From positions 75,979,955 to 76,043,954 of the forward strand of contig NW_026262581.1 of NCBI RefSeq assembly GCF_021869535.1: 64,000 nt of DNA. Direction: 5' to 3'. Position numbers and translations under genes: made by a program. The DNA comes from Mytilus californianus (lineage: Eukaryota; Mollusca; Bivalvia; Mytilida; Mytilidae). The notes beneath the pieces were generated by a model. It did not search any database. It was not told the DNA's origin and worked only from the letters and a program-made list of their open reading frames with translations. Below, piece by piece: positions 1 to 12,500 of the stretch; position 1 is the stretch's first letter; every line of letters starts with the position of its first letter.

Positions 1-65
1 TCCGTAGATCCAAAAGCCATAAGACTTGTGGTGAGATCTGATTTATCATCCAAATTAGCCTCTTC
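1..65 (+). CDS. Possible upstream exon, partial
   Basis: Frame 1 is open from the window edge to a strong donor (TTC/GTAAGTGA at 66) and reads VDPKAIRLVVRSDLSSKLAS, a plausible protein segment. It ends in phase 2, which does not fit the acceptor at 3216. It would fit an alternative AG seven bases further on (exon starting at 3224). It could be a TRANK1-like exon, an exon of something else, or chance. Confidence 0.25.
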
Positions 66-534
66 GTAAGTGATCTCTTGCCGGGGTTGCGGGAACAAAC
101 GATGTCTGACTTGCAAGCAAATACTGAATACCTAGACATTTAAAAGCCATTCCTCTGGTATGGAATACACCAGCGACTCTTTTCACAAAAGCTCTTACGA
201 ATAAAATTGATCGTAAGTTATACTGAAATGTGTATGACTAACGAGTGATTTTACTCTTAAGATTTTTTTGTAAAAAGAGTCGCATACTAGTATTTTGTAA
301 AGTTAATTGCTGTGTATCTTCTATGTTGTAGACAGTATGTTGGTGAGTCAGAACAGCCATTTCACAAACGTATGAAGTCGACATTTGAGATCCCCTTGCC
401 AAACTAAGGCATATCTCAATCAACTGACTATTACCATATAGACAACAACACTGCTTGGTCGAATGAGGAGAGACTCACTAAAAGATTTTGGATAGGAAAA
501 TCAAAAACGTTGGCACCTAATGGGATTAATGAAA

Positions 535-1165
535 ACTTGTAGTTCTTATCGCGCAGTGCTTTTCATTTGGGTTGTAATTCTACGCAGTTTCTGTTGTAAT
601 TCCTAACTTTAAATCTAGAATTATACCAGTTTAAATACACGGTGCTATTCCTTTGGGATGCAGCCAGGTTGTAATTACTTAAAAAGTGACCGAACTCCAA
701 AGAAAATTCAAAACGGAAAGTCCCTTATCAAATGGCAAAATCAAAGCTCAAACACATCAAACGAATGGAAAATAACTGTCATATTCCTGACCTGGTACAG
801 GCATTTCATTTTGTAGAAAATGGTTGGTTAAACCTGGTTTTATAAAGTCGTCAAAATTTGAAATTTAAAAAGTATACCAGTTTAAATCTAACAGTGATAT
901 TTATTTAGGATTCATAAATACGCAGCTTCTGTTGTAATTACTTAACCTTCGTCAAATTTAACATTTTAGTATTGTACCAGTTCAAATCGGTCAGTGCTAT
1001 TCATTGGGAATGTATTTCTATGGAGTCTCTCTTGAAAAAACTTAACTTTCGCCACCTGTGAAATTTTAGAATTGTACCAGTTCATACCGCGCATTACTAT
1101 TTCTTTTTAGAAGCATATTTATGCACTCTCTGTTGTGAATGATTAAACTACCTCCTTTTTAAAAT
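535..1165. repeat. Degenerate ~120 bp tandem array
   Basis: About five diverged units share the words GTACCAGTTCAAATC and CTGTTGTAATTACTTAAC and a CAGTGCTATTCATT block, seen near 540, 630, 875, 980 and 1075. A dispersed repeat (690-845) splits the array between its second and third units. No coding potential. Confidence 0.6.
690..845 (-). repeat. Dispersed repeat copy inserted in tandem array
   Basis: The block with AAAACGGAAAGTCCCTTATC, CTCAAACACATCAAACGAAT and CTGGTACAGGCATTTC recurs at 21160-21265, and more diverged at 10560-10760. It is a short dispersed element of SINE or retroelement-tail type; its strand is a guess. Confidence 0.55.
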
Positions 1166-1337
1166 TTAGAATTATACAAGTGTTGTTCGTTTTTTTTTTT
1201 ATTGTATAACTGTAAAGATTGTTTCAGTTAAATCAAATTAGATTGATATGATTCATTTTACATCATCATAAATCATACTGATGAAGGATATCTGTTATCC
1301 GAAATATTTATAGATACTTACATTTAATATTTCCTTT

Positions 1338-2622
1338 TTATACGACCGCAAAAAAAATTGCTGTCGTACATTGGTATTACGTCGTCGGCGTCAGCGTCGT
1401 CCGAAGACATCTGGTTTCCGGACAATAACTTTAGTTTAAGTGTATGGATCTCTATGAAATTTAACCAAAAGGTTCAATACCACAAAAGGAAGGTTGGGAT
1501 TGTTTTTGTGGGTGAATTCCGTTTAGGAATTAGGGGCCAAAACAAGCATTGTTATAGTTTCAGGACAATAACTTGTGTATAAGTATTTGATTGCTCTGAA
1601 ATTGTACCACAAGGTTCAATACCACAAGTAGAAGGATGGGATTCATTTTGGGGGTAATTGCCCAAACCGTTCAGGAATTAGGGGCCAAAAAGGGTCTAAA
1701 ACAAGCATTTTTCTAGTTTTCAGACAATAACTTGTGTTTAAGTGTATGGATGTCTCTTAAGGATGTTCGCTCCTCTTGTTTTTGAATTTTTGCCAGATTT
1801 TCGGAATCCTCTGGTTTTATACATGTTTTGCCATTAAAAAAATTTGTCCACTAACCCCTACTTTTCTTTTCCTTTTTTTATTACATATAGTTTTAACAGC
1901 GATAATTGAAAATCTTATAAAATCCTCGTTATTTTTTCAAAGTTTTTAAAAGAGAAAAGCGGACAATGTTAAAAGTATGAAAAATCTAGAGAGAATTATT
2001 TCCCGCCAATTTTCAGTGGCTTATATCTCGAAAACAAGCACACTTCATTTTTTTTCTGCTTTTATAGTTCCTTTATTTATATACTATTAATTTATAACAG
2101 TCTTTTAAAAAGGCTCGTTATTTTGAAACAGAGTAGCGAACATCCTTAATTTGTACCACATTTTATAAAAAGAAAATTTCTTCAAAATTATTTTTTTTGA
2201 AAGGGGGTAAAAAAAAAATTGGGAGGGGGGGGGGGGGGTAAAACAAAATTTTCTTTGGGGGGGTCAATTTTTTTTTAAGAAATTGTCAATTTTCCAAAAA
2301 GAAAAAAAATTGGGGGTCACAATTTATTTTGCTAAATCGTTTGTATATAGTCTGAAAACAGGTTTACTAAGTATTGCGCAACAGCACAGTGTTATGCACA
2401 ACAGCAAGAAATCTTCAATTGAATATAAATTCAAATCATACAACCAATTTCAAGTTCTTTGACTACATTTATTCTGTGTCAGAAACCTATAATGTGTCAA
2501 ATATTTAATTACAATCCAAATTCAGACCTGTATCAAGCTTGAATATTGTGTCCATTTTTGCCCCAACTGTTCAGGGTTGGACCTCTCCGGTCGTATCCAG
2601 CTGCGCTCGGCGAAGCAGTTTA
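1338..2622 (+). mobile_element. TACGACCGCA-family TIR element, copy 1
   Basis: Starts with TTTATACGACCGCAAAAA and ends with CGGTCGTATCCAGCTGCGC, so the ends carry a roughly 10 bp inverted repeat (TACGACCGCA against a slightly decayed partner). The body contains repeated blocks with CAATAACTTGTGTNTAAGTG and AGGAATTAGGGGCCAAAA, a G-run near 2220 and one AGTATTGCGCAACAGCAC unit. The same layout occurs at 28072-28475 and 52609-54578. A smaller TTAA-flanked element sits inside. No transposase is visible, so it is non-autonomous. Confidence 0.65.
1757..2149. mobile_element. TTAA-flanked MITE nested in TIR element
   Basis: TTAA at 1757-1760 is followed by GGATGTTCGCTCC, and AGCGAACATCC at 2135-2145 is followed by TTAA (2146-2149). 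The 11 bp ends are perfect inverted repeats. Comparison with the uninterrupted copy at 52.9 kb, which reads straight through from a GGATCTCTCT word to TTGTACCAC, shows it as an insertion. The TTAA flanks resemble piggyBac-type target sites, but the terminal bases differ from classic piggyBac ends. The interior is AT-rich and non-coding. Confidence 0.65.
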
Positions 2623-2689
2623 TTTAATATTGGTGTTGTTTTGTACACTTTTTAGGCGTTGATATAATATAATATGTATTGGGGAAAAG

Positions 2690-2895
2690 GCAACTGAACT
2701 CAAACGATTCTGAATATTTCTAGTGATCACCCCCAGTTTTTGGTGAGGTTCGTGTTGTTCAGTCTTTAGTTTTCTATGTTGTGTGTTGTGTACTTTTGTT
2801 TGTCTATTGGTCTTTTTCTTTTTTAGCCATGGCGTTGTCTGTTTATTTTCGACATATGATTTTTAATGTCCCTCTGGTATCTTTCGCCCCTCTTG
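2690..2895 (+). repeat. Short dispersed repeat (GCCATGGCGTTGTC family)
   Basis: Contains TTTGGTGAGGTTCGTGTTG, CAGTCTTTAGTTTTCTATG, GCCATGGCGTTGTCTGTTTA and CCTCTGGTATCTTTCGCC. The same block recurs on + at 16490-16645, 17395-17475 and 33480-33695, shortened at 4640-4720, and on - at 15875-15985, 22262-22385 and 34195-34400. SINE-sized, no reading frame. Confidence 0.65.
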
Positions 2896-3216
2896 TACTT
2901 TTATGTAGTAAGTCCTAGACATTCTTAAAGAAGTAATACATGCCCAATCAAGCGTCTTTTTTTTTTACTGACACCTGAGTTCAGAATTTTTCTTGTGTAA
3001 AAGACAGGTAAGGCAATAAAAAATAGCTTAAATAAACATTGAATACAGATATCAAAAGTAGGAGTATGTAATACATATAGCAAGAAATTATCAAATAATA
3101 TTGTCAAAGTGGTTGAAAGTATAAGGCAAGCCAGGGACATTATTAAAGTACTATTTGTTATTAACTGTATAAATCTGTATAAGCAAAATTTTATTGATGT
3201 AACAAACATTTTGCAG

Positions 3217-3558
3217 GAAACAGCCTTAATCGAAATTTACAAATTCCACTGGATAAAGCAACAAAGGGGAGGATAATGCAGCGACTGATTTTGAACAATT
3301 CATGGGAAAATATAAGTTATTTAGTGACAGGTGTGTACCCAGGTAATAATATGGACTTTGCAGGCTATTTCTCTGATCTGAACTTCTCATTTGTCCCTGT
3401 GGGGAACCTCCTTAAACAGATATCAGTATCACAGAAAAAAAGTTGGGGAATACAATTAGCTATTGCATTACTGAGAAATGGTGCATCATACGAACAAATG
3501 GAATTTGATGTAGGACAAACTGCCATACATATTGGAGTCCAGGATGCTTTAGAAACAG
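3217..3558 (+). CDS. TRANK1: TRANK1-like exon 1 of those seen (ankyrin)
   Basis: Acceptor TTTTGCAG/GAAACAG and donor GAAACAG/GTAGGG. Encodes residues 1-113. The frame is open from the first base, so the ATG at 3276 is internal. The end of the exon has ankyrin-type words, IQLAIALLRNGAS followed by GQTAIHIGVQDA, the latter matching the T-x-L/I-H signature that opens an ankyrin helix pair. The intron phase is 1, as for the next four exons, so these ankyrin exons are symmetric units that can be duplicated without frame damage. An alternative acceptor at 3223 would shift entry to phase 2. Confidence 0.8.
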
Positions 3559-6500
3559 GTAGGGATGTAAATCTTTTCTTTTATTATTCTCCATTCCATA
3601 TACGACACACAAATCAAAATTGAATATGCTTTAAAATACGTAGGATGTAAACACTATGTCCCAGTCTGTTCAAGAGCAGGTGCATTATAAACACTAGAAT
3701 TCAGACTATTGTGGTATATTAATTGTTTGTGGTGTACCCTTTTTTGGATTTTATTGTTCCCTCTAACTATGAATTTTAGTCAAAGATATTATTTCAATTG
3801 ATTTTGCATGCGTTTTACTTAAACTCACAGATTTTAAACTTTAAAAAACAGTGATTTAAAAAAAAAGAAACCATGATAATATTAACCTACAAAGAAAGCA
3901 ATTCTTCTGTATAAATAGGTGCATTAATTGATTTATTTTCTTTATAAGATTTGAATAATTGATCATCTAGTGATCAAATACATTTTTTTAAAAGGTTTGT
4001 CTATTGTAAAATACAGTACTAATTTGATTATAGGTAGCGTTGACTTCCTAAAGTTCCTTTTTGGAACATACTTAGACACTTCATCAAAGAAAGACATGAT
4101 CAATACAAATGGAGATACTGCCATCCATGTAGTTATCAAGACGGGGGAAACAAATGGTACCTATGGAGAAACAATCTTAAGACTTTTGATAAATAATGGC
4201 TGTAAATCCAGTCACAAAGATATGTCCGGAAAATTACCAATTGAGTACTTAAAACCAACAGATCAGGGCTATACACTATTACAGACAGCCAATAATAATT
4301 CAGGTAAATAAACATCTCCATTGTACAGTTTGAAGCTTTATATTGATCATTGTTAACTATAATGTACATCAGCAAAGGACACTGGCATAGTAACCCTAAG
4401 TTAAAGAGTCCAGTTGCACCAATCGTAACATGCTGAGCCAGAATTAATATTTCAATATGACGCATTTAAAGATTACATTTGATATGCCCACTGGACTAAA
4501 CGATAAACAACTATAAACAACCATGAAACTTAGATATAGTCTAACCAATGTGAGCTCTAATTTCTAAATACTAGCGGAAAAACAAAGAGTGTACATTTTG
4601 GAGCTTAATTGACCCTCTAAAAACATTATATAATATTTGAATTTTTGCCATGCCATAGTCAGTTTGTTCTCGACTGATAAAATTGAATACCCCTTTGGTA
4701 TCTTTCGCCTATCTTTTAGCCCTAATCACATATTTAAACCCTTAGAAGAATTGCACTCAGGCATTCCGTGATGACGCAAGTTGATTGTAATGTTATTGAA
4801 GTAGGTGGATGTCTTAAGGGAGATTTCTTTTCATATTTTATAAAAAAAATCGTCAAATTTTTCCAAACATTTGGCTGAGTAAACATTGAGCAAATGTGAC
4901 ACCCAAAAATATTTTTAGCAGTGCATAGAAAGAATACACTTTTTTTTGTTTTTTGATTTGTTTGGGAAACAGCTAGTCATGTGTTAAAGAGTCATGATGT
5001 AATATTATTTAATATTATTCTAAATGAATAATATTTTTTACATGATTTTATGTTTTTCGATCTGTGCGTCCGTTCGTTCGTCCGTCCGTTCGTTCGTTCG
5101 TTCGTACGTCCGTCCGTTCGTCCGTTCGTCCGTCTGTCCCGCTTCAGGGTAAAGTTTTTCAGGTAAAAGTTTTTGGTCAAGTTAGTTTTGATGAAGTTGA
5201 AGTCCAATCAACTTGAAACTTAGTACACATGTTTCCTATGATATGATCTTTTTAATTTTAATGCCAAATTAGAGTTTTGACCCCAATTTCACGGTCCACG
5301 GAACATAAAAAATGAAAGTGCGAGTGGGGCATCCGTGTACTATGGATACATTCTTGTTATTTATAGATTTGATAAATATATCAGACCAGAGATTACCACA
5401 CATTCACACACCTCAGCAAAGCAAGAATACAATAGATGAATCATGGCTGCCACATATGCCATTGTCTAAGCCTCGTCATGATAAATGCAGAACGTGTGAA
5501 GATGAATTGGAGATGAGTAAACAAACTATAAATAACAGACCAGCCAAAACATATATTAGTATGGCTGCAGTTATTAAAGAAAGAAGTCATGATAAGACAA
5601 AACATCAAAAGATTGTTGACGAGATGTTGGAAATGATTACTGAATCTATTGCAAAAACTCTGAATCCAGGTATTTATTCAAATATTTGTCTCGATTGTTA
5701 TATAGGGATCTTATCTTGCAGAAATAGTTACACAATTTGTTTAAAGCTTTATATTTCAGAAGGTAAACGAGCTGGATAATCCATATATCGATTACAACTG
5801 AGGCTCTATGGTTTGGAGTATCTACTTTAGTAGTGTCCTTGTCCTTGATCTCATGGTCCAGGGATATATAAATAAAAAGGTTAAGAAGAAAATGTTTTCT
5901 TATATTGTATGCATAGAAAACAATACATCACAAAAAGTCTAACCACATTCACTACATGTATATATATCAATAAATAAAATGTTTCTCTAAATGATTTCAA
6001 CTCTTGCGAGATAAGCATGGCTGATTGAAAAAAAAATACATTGTTAAAGACAACGTAACTTTATAGTATAACAATAGTGCTTAGAAACAAGGGACGTAAT
6101 CGCTATGAAGAGGATCATTGAGTAATCATATTCATTATGAACACTGACAATTTACGACATTGACATTAAACCAACTGGGCATTGTTAAAGGTTTAATAAA
6201 CTTCATAATAAATATTCAAATGATTTGAATTTCAGAAATTCCTAAGAGTCTTACGAGAATTACGTATAAACAATACCTTCAAATTGTAAATGGGTTAATA
6301 ACAGGAGAGAACTGGAAACAGTTAGTTGTAGTGGTAGATGAGTACAGAAAATACCATGGTCAAATGCAATTGCCAGAATATGCCAAGGATATCAAGCTAT
6401 CAAGTGTTATTAAGCATTCCTCAATGAAAGGGTCTCATCAACTTCTTATCAATATTATAAAGTCAATGCTTAAAAGTGGTGCTGAAATGGAGAATGGTAT

Positions 6501-9500
6501 GTTTAAGTAGAACTAAAATCAAGAGTAATGTTTTGATTTTTTTGGTCACCCAATAAAATAATTTGCTTGTATATATCCATAACAAATACATTTATAGAAA
6601 TTAACGCTTTAATTTTGACACTCAAAAATGTAATTCATCAAACATAACAATTAAAATTATACAAAAGGTTGGACATTGCGGAAGAAGGTATGACTGTATA
6701 AGAAGACAATGAATGCGCCGATATAATAGAGATGGTACATATAATTGATTTTTGTAACGTAAAAACACAAAAGACATTTGATATATCTGATTGTCTCAAC
6801 TTCCAGGAAACTTTTGGAAGGTAAAACTAACCTACTGTAACTGATAGGGTCAACAGTTGTTAAATGTTGTGAATAAACCACACAAGCAAGTTAGATGGCT
6901 TTGCCCGTACGTCTGTACGTCCCGAAATTGGTTTCTGTTCTCCAACTTTACTTTGCCTCCTTAGCAATCAAATATCATGAAACTTATACACAATGCTTAT
7001 TACCACAAAACACAGATTATGTTCAAATTTGGGTGGCGCCACTTTTGCCGTTCTAGAGTAATGCCCTTTACAAATGGAAAAATTGCTGATTTTTTTCGTC
7101 TCCGTTCTCTAACTTAGGTTTGCCTCAACTAAATGTTATGAAACTTGTACACAATGCTTATTACCACAAAACACAGATCAAGTTCAAATGTTGGTGACAC
7201 CACTTTTATCGTTCTAGAGTTGTTCCCCTTTACAAATAGAAATATTGCTGAATTTTTCGTTTCCGTTATCTTACTTAAGTTTGCCTCAATCAAATGTTAT
7301 GAAACTTATACACAATACTTATTACAACAAAACTCAGATAAAGTACTAGTTTGGGTAGCATCACTTTTACTGTTCTTGAGTTAGGCCAACTTTTTTTTAT
7401 TATCTGTTTTACGAGATTTTTTTCTGAAAATTTAAGGTCGGGGGTCGAAATAAAAATAAAAATAAAAGAATGGATTTGTTTGAGTCGACAAATAAAATAA
7501 AAATAAAAGTGCTTTTAACCATTTCTATTTATTTATTTTGAATACAATTTATTTCCTTCTTGCATTTACTTTTTTCTTGTTTTAAAAGGTTTATGAGGAA
7601 TTTGCTTCACAATAAATGAGTTTTACTCCTTGATTTATATGTATAAAAGTGTTTATCATGCCTTTTAATACGAATAGACTCACCGGCTTGATAACACAAT
7701 TTATATGACCCTTTGATGCCCTTTTGATTTTTAAACCTGTCCTGATTCAAACGGTCAGACATTGAAATTTCATACAAGTAAGGGTAATATGGATAATGAT
7801 GTTTAACGTCCAGCTTCAGATGCATATTCAGGACAAACATTTTAATGTAATATGATTACTAACCCTCCTTTGCATTAGACCGATACTCTGAGCCAGATTT
7901 TTTAACATGCTAGTTCACATGGTAACAGCCTGCAGGAAGACATATCACCCTACCCGGACACATTATTCCGACTCTTGAGTTGACCCGTTTTTGCTCTTAC
8001 TCCTTAATCTCATGTGCTATGGGGAGAAGCAGCAAATATCAATTTTAGTCTTTAGTTTGACCCAGCTCGGGTTCGAACCCTCGACCTTTGTTTTGTATTT
8101 TTAATAGGGGTCAATAAAAAAGATTGCTGTTCAACGGATGTTGCTCCGCGTAAGAGATTGGACAGTGCACTCTTGTAACAATCTTCAATGGTTCAATAGG
8201 GTCCTGGCCTCTAAGGGATCTTCCCCACATCCTAATATCTATTATGTGTGTATACATTTTAATAAGTAGGCCGATTCAACTGGCCATTCTATTAAAACAT
8301 TTTACAAGAAGATAAGACAACTAATACAAAAATCTAATCTGGATTTAAACAAATTAGGGTTTTATACCTAAGATAGGCAGCATTTAAAATTGTAGTCAAA
8401 GGGGTATATGATTTTCCACATTTTTATTTTTTAGGGCGGTAGGAACGTCATTCAGTTCAAGTTTATCAGCATACAAAACTGAAGAGTGCATGCACTCTAG
8501 AGTTTGGATTTCAGAAAGTTGGTTTAGGGTTGCTGTCTCATTGGCATTTTAACCACATCCCATGATACGTTTCCTAATTAGACATGGCAGTCATCAGCAG
8601 GTCATTTCAATCCATCAAAAAATAACTGATACTCAAATATTTCTTACCCGAACTCTTTAAGTATCCACAGTGGGGTGTTTGTTACGGTTTTTGCCTCGTC
8701 GGCAAAGCATTTTTTAACGGATAGTGCTGTTGCCGATTCATAGGCACAATCCGAACAAATATCACCCACTGTGCGGCTGAGTCTGCAATTTCGTATTCAC
8801 GAGGTCTCTTTTCCATCAATCGCTGATTTATTCTTAAAAAAAGCAGCTGGGCCTTCCAGTCAGTATTCAGCCTCAGCAACACAGGCACTTGTTTATATCA
8901 ATGAGGGTTTACTATCCACATTTTTATTTCCATTTTCGGGAATATACGGTCGGCGGGTTTGTAAAACGGATAATTAAAAAATGTTGGCCTTATGTCACTT
9001 TATAATGTTATATGCAAGCGGGGTCATCATCTGTGTCCCACGGACACATACCCATTTATTTTGTAGGCTGTTAGTTGTCCTTTATAATTTTCTTTTCTTT
9101 TTTGTCATTGCATTGTCAGTTCGTTTTCGATCACTTTTATATCTACCGGCTCTTTTTTAATTTAGAAAATCTCATTAGTTCAGCCAATGTTACTATGAAG
9201 TATATAATTACTGTTTTATATTGTCCACTTGTTCAACAAATGTATATTATATTAGATAAAAAATACTGGTTATGTCTTTATACTTTATTTCTTTTGGATA
9301 GAAATAAGTTACATATTTTATTTACATTATGAAGATTGATGCATTAAAATATTTTATATCAAATGTGTCATTATTTTTTTTTCTTCAGATTATTGTTTTT
9401 TGTTATCATCAGTTATTGTTATAACTTATCAACAACAATTAGCATAATTAAAAATTCCATTATATGATAAAATCAAAATACGATAGTGATTGAAGAAGAA

Positions 9501-12500
9501 ACAGCTCTGATTTGTTTTTAAAAGCCCCCGAAATATCCCTGTAGCAAAATATATTAATATACGATATGTCAAAAAGCTGCATTGTTCACGTGCACGTCTG
9601 TCATATTTGTTTTTCGTAAATTGTTTTGTGATAAATTAGGCCGCTAGTTTTCCCAACTGAATTGTTTCTAATGTTTTATGTCGGGGCCTTTAATAGCCGA
9701 CTATACGGTATGGGGTTTTCTTATTGTTGAAGGCCGTAAGGTTGCCTATAATTGCTTACATCCACTTGATTTGAACTTTGGTGGTTAGTTTTCTCATTGA
9801 CAATCACACCACATCTCCTTATTTTTATGTAGGTATGGATTTTAACAGCCACTTACTATTTGTAAAATAAATGGGATTAATATAAAGATTAATCTTTAAG
9901 CGTGATTTCAGGTTTTATTTATGCTGTATGTGCCCATTACTTTATTGTATATTTTAGAGGGCATGTTATGCATACAAGCTGCTGTACAGGAGAGTCAATT
10001 CAAGGTACTGGAGACATTATTTAACCATGGTGCCTGTCCATCACATCTGTCTGTGAATCAGGGAGACACACCCATCCATGCTGCATTATCTATAGCAATA
10101 GAAAAGGATAGAGGTAAGTAAGCTATTTTAGCTGTCAATCAGGGAGACACCACACCCATCCATGGTGCGTGATCTTTAGCAGTAGAAAGGAATAGAGTGA
10201 ATTAAGCTATAGGTAGCTGTCATTCATGGAGACCAATATTTCTACGTATATATTGTTAACGGGAGTTGATGCTTCCATGTAAAAATCATCAATAGCAATC
10301 TTGTTTAGTCTGAGTGAAACTTTGCTAGTATTGCTATTGTGCGAAGTCTGTAAAGATCTTTTAGGAGCATTGTAAAATGTAAATGTAGGAACAGCGTGAC
10401 ATTTGGATCTACAATTTCCACATTCTCGGAGAAGGTTAGTTTTTGGTCGTTAGCAACTTGTACATTATTTCACTATTTGATTTGTAACATACTTCTTAAA
10501 TAAAGGCAACAGTAGTATACCGCTGTTCGAAACTCATAAATCGATAGAGATAAAAAAAAACGGGTTACAAACTAAAACTGAGGGAAACGCATCAAATATA
10601 AGAGGAGAACAACGACACAACAAAAACACAACATTAAAATGTAACATACACAGAAACTAACTATAATATAACAATGGCCATTTTCCTGACTTCGTACAGG
10701 ACATTTTAAAAAAAAAATAGTGCGTTGAACCTGGTTTTGTGGCATGCCAAACCTTCTTAACTATAGATAATAAAAGAGTATTTATAACGGCCTTGTTTAT
10801 CAAGTTTGTTTGACATGTTTGGTCAAATTGACCTTTAGTAACTATGTTTCTGTAATACCCTGTTGATCTGAACACTGTATAGAACAAAATTCTGTCGAAT
10901 GACGAAATAATTACATGTATAAACGTTTCTGATACACACACTGACTATATATAAAATGTCAAAGTTGATCTTATATGTTTTTCCTAAGAATTGTATCTAT
11001 CTGTCTTTGATGAAAATAGCTTGTGATAGAGCTTGGTGTTTCATGGCTGAATATCAATATTGCAGGAATATTAATATCGTAACCCTCATTCATAAATTTT
11101 TGAATATTATGCGACACGATATCAATGTAGCAAATGTATCTGTCCTTGCTCCCTTTCATTTTTTGGACATATTTTTTTAACTAATAGCAAGGAACTTACA
11201 TTGGCACGATCAGACTGACCACAACTGGTGTTCTTATTTTTACTCGTTGCAGTGGGTTGAGAGGCACTAGAAAGTGGTCGTTAAGGTTTCTGTATCGTAC
11301 CAATGGGCTTGATCGAAGGTCTTGGGAAATGATTACGTATTGCTGCATATAGATATAAGAAGATGTGGTATAAGTGCCAATGAGACAACTCTCCATCCAA
11401 GTCAAAATTTATAAAAGTAAACCATTATAGGTCAAAGTACGGTCTTCAACACGGAGCCTTGGCTCACACTGAACAGCAAGCTATAAAGGGCCCAAAACAT
11501 TACTAGTGTAAAACCATTCAAACGGGAAAACCAACGGTCTAATCTATATAAAAAACGAGAAACGAGAAACACTTATAAACCACATCAACAAACGACAACT
11601 ACTGAACATCAGATTCCTGACTTAAGACAGGTGCAAACAATTGCAGCGGGTTTAAACGTTTTAATGGTACAAAACCTTCACCCTTATCTGAAACAATAGT
11701 GTAACATCACAACATAGAAAGACACACTATAAAATATCAATTGAAATGGCTTAACTCAATCAAAAGACATATTAACACCAGTGAACATACACTGAACAAA
11801 TAAATTTGATCTATGATACAATGCAAATACAAAATAAATAAACTAAGAGAAGAATAATTAAAGTAACATGTTATACCGCTGTGGAATGTTAAACAATTTA
11901 AGAAAAGCAATATGCTTGAACAAAAATATCAGCCATTTACAATTACTTTAAACACAGGTAAATGAAAATAATTTTGTTGTTAGGTATACGTGTACAGTTC
12001 AAATAGAGAAAGGAAATAATTTTACAAAATAAATAATTTTGATGTTCATAGTACGAAGAAGTGAAAATTTATAGTAAAACTAAACACGTATCAAAGCTGG
12101 TATATAGACCAGATATAACCCTGAATAATATTAAATAACAAAAAAAGCATTACAATTAGTATCAACAGGTACGATTTGAGAGTACTCGCAGTTACTGACT
12201 GAGTTAAAAGCCAAAAACAATTAATAATAAAAAATCATGCATCAGAGACTAAAATCAACTAAAACACATCCCAGGTATTTAGTATTTTAACGTCATGGAC
12301 AGTCAAAGAAGACATGACTTGTGCAATGCCAAAAATAAATGTATCGAAAGGCAGTAAGATAGTTAGGAGTTAACCTCTTTATAGATCAAAATGAACGTGG
12401 ATGTGTCTTTATACATCCCGTTTGAAAAGAATACAAATTTAGTTATGTTTTAATTTGCTGATGACAAAATCGATATTAGTGCCAAGGTAAACTATATTCA

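Noticed and set aside
4992-5207. Minus-strand frame with repeated R-T-N-G/E residues
   Set aside because: Translation of the CGTT/CGTC microsatellite.
8055-8075. GGGTTCGAACCC, a tRNA B-box-like word
   Set aside because: It is palindromic and lies in a dispersed repeat; no A-box, cloverleaf or acceptor stem could be built around it on either strand.
8682-8977. Overlapping frames on both strands near 8.7-9.0 kb
   Set aside because: Less AT-rich and protein-like in places, but no family box, splice signal or start context; left as decayed repeat.
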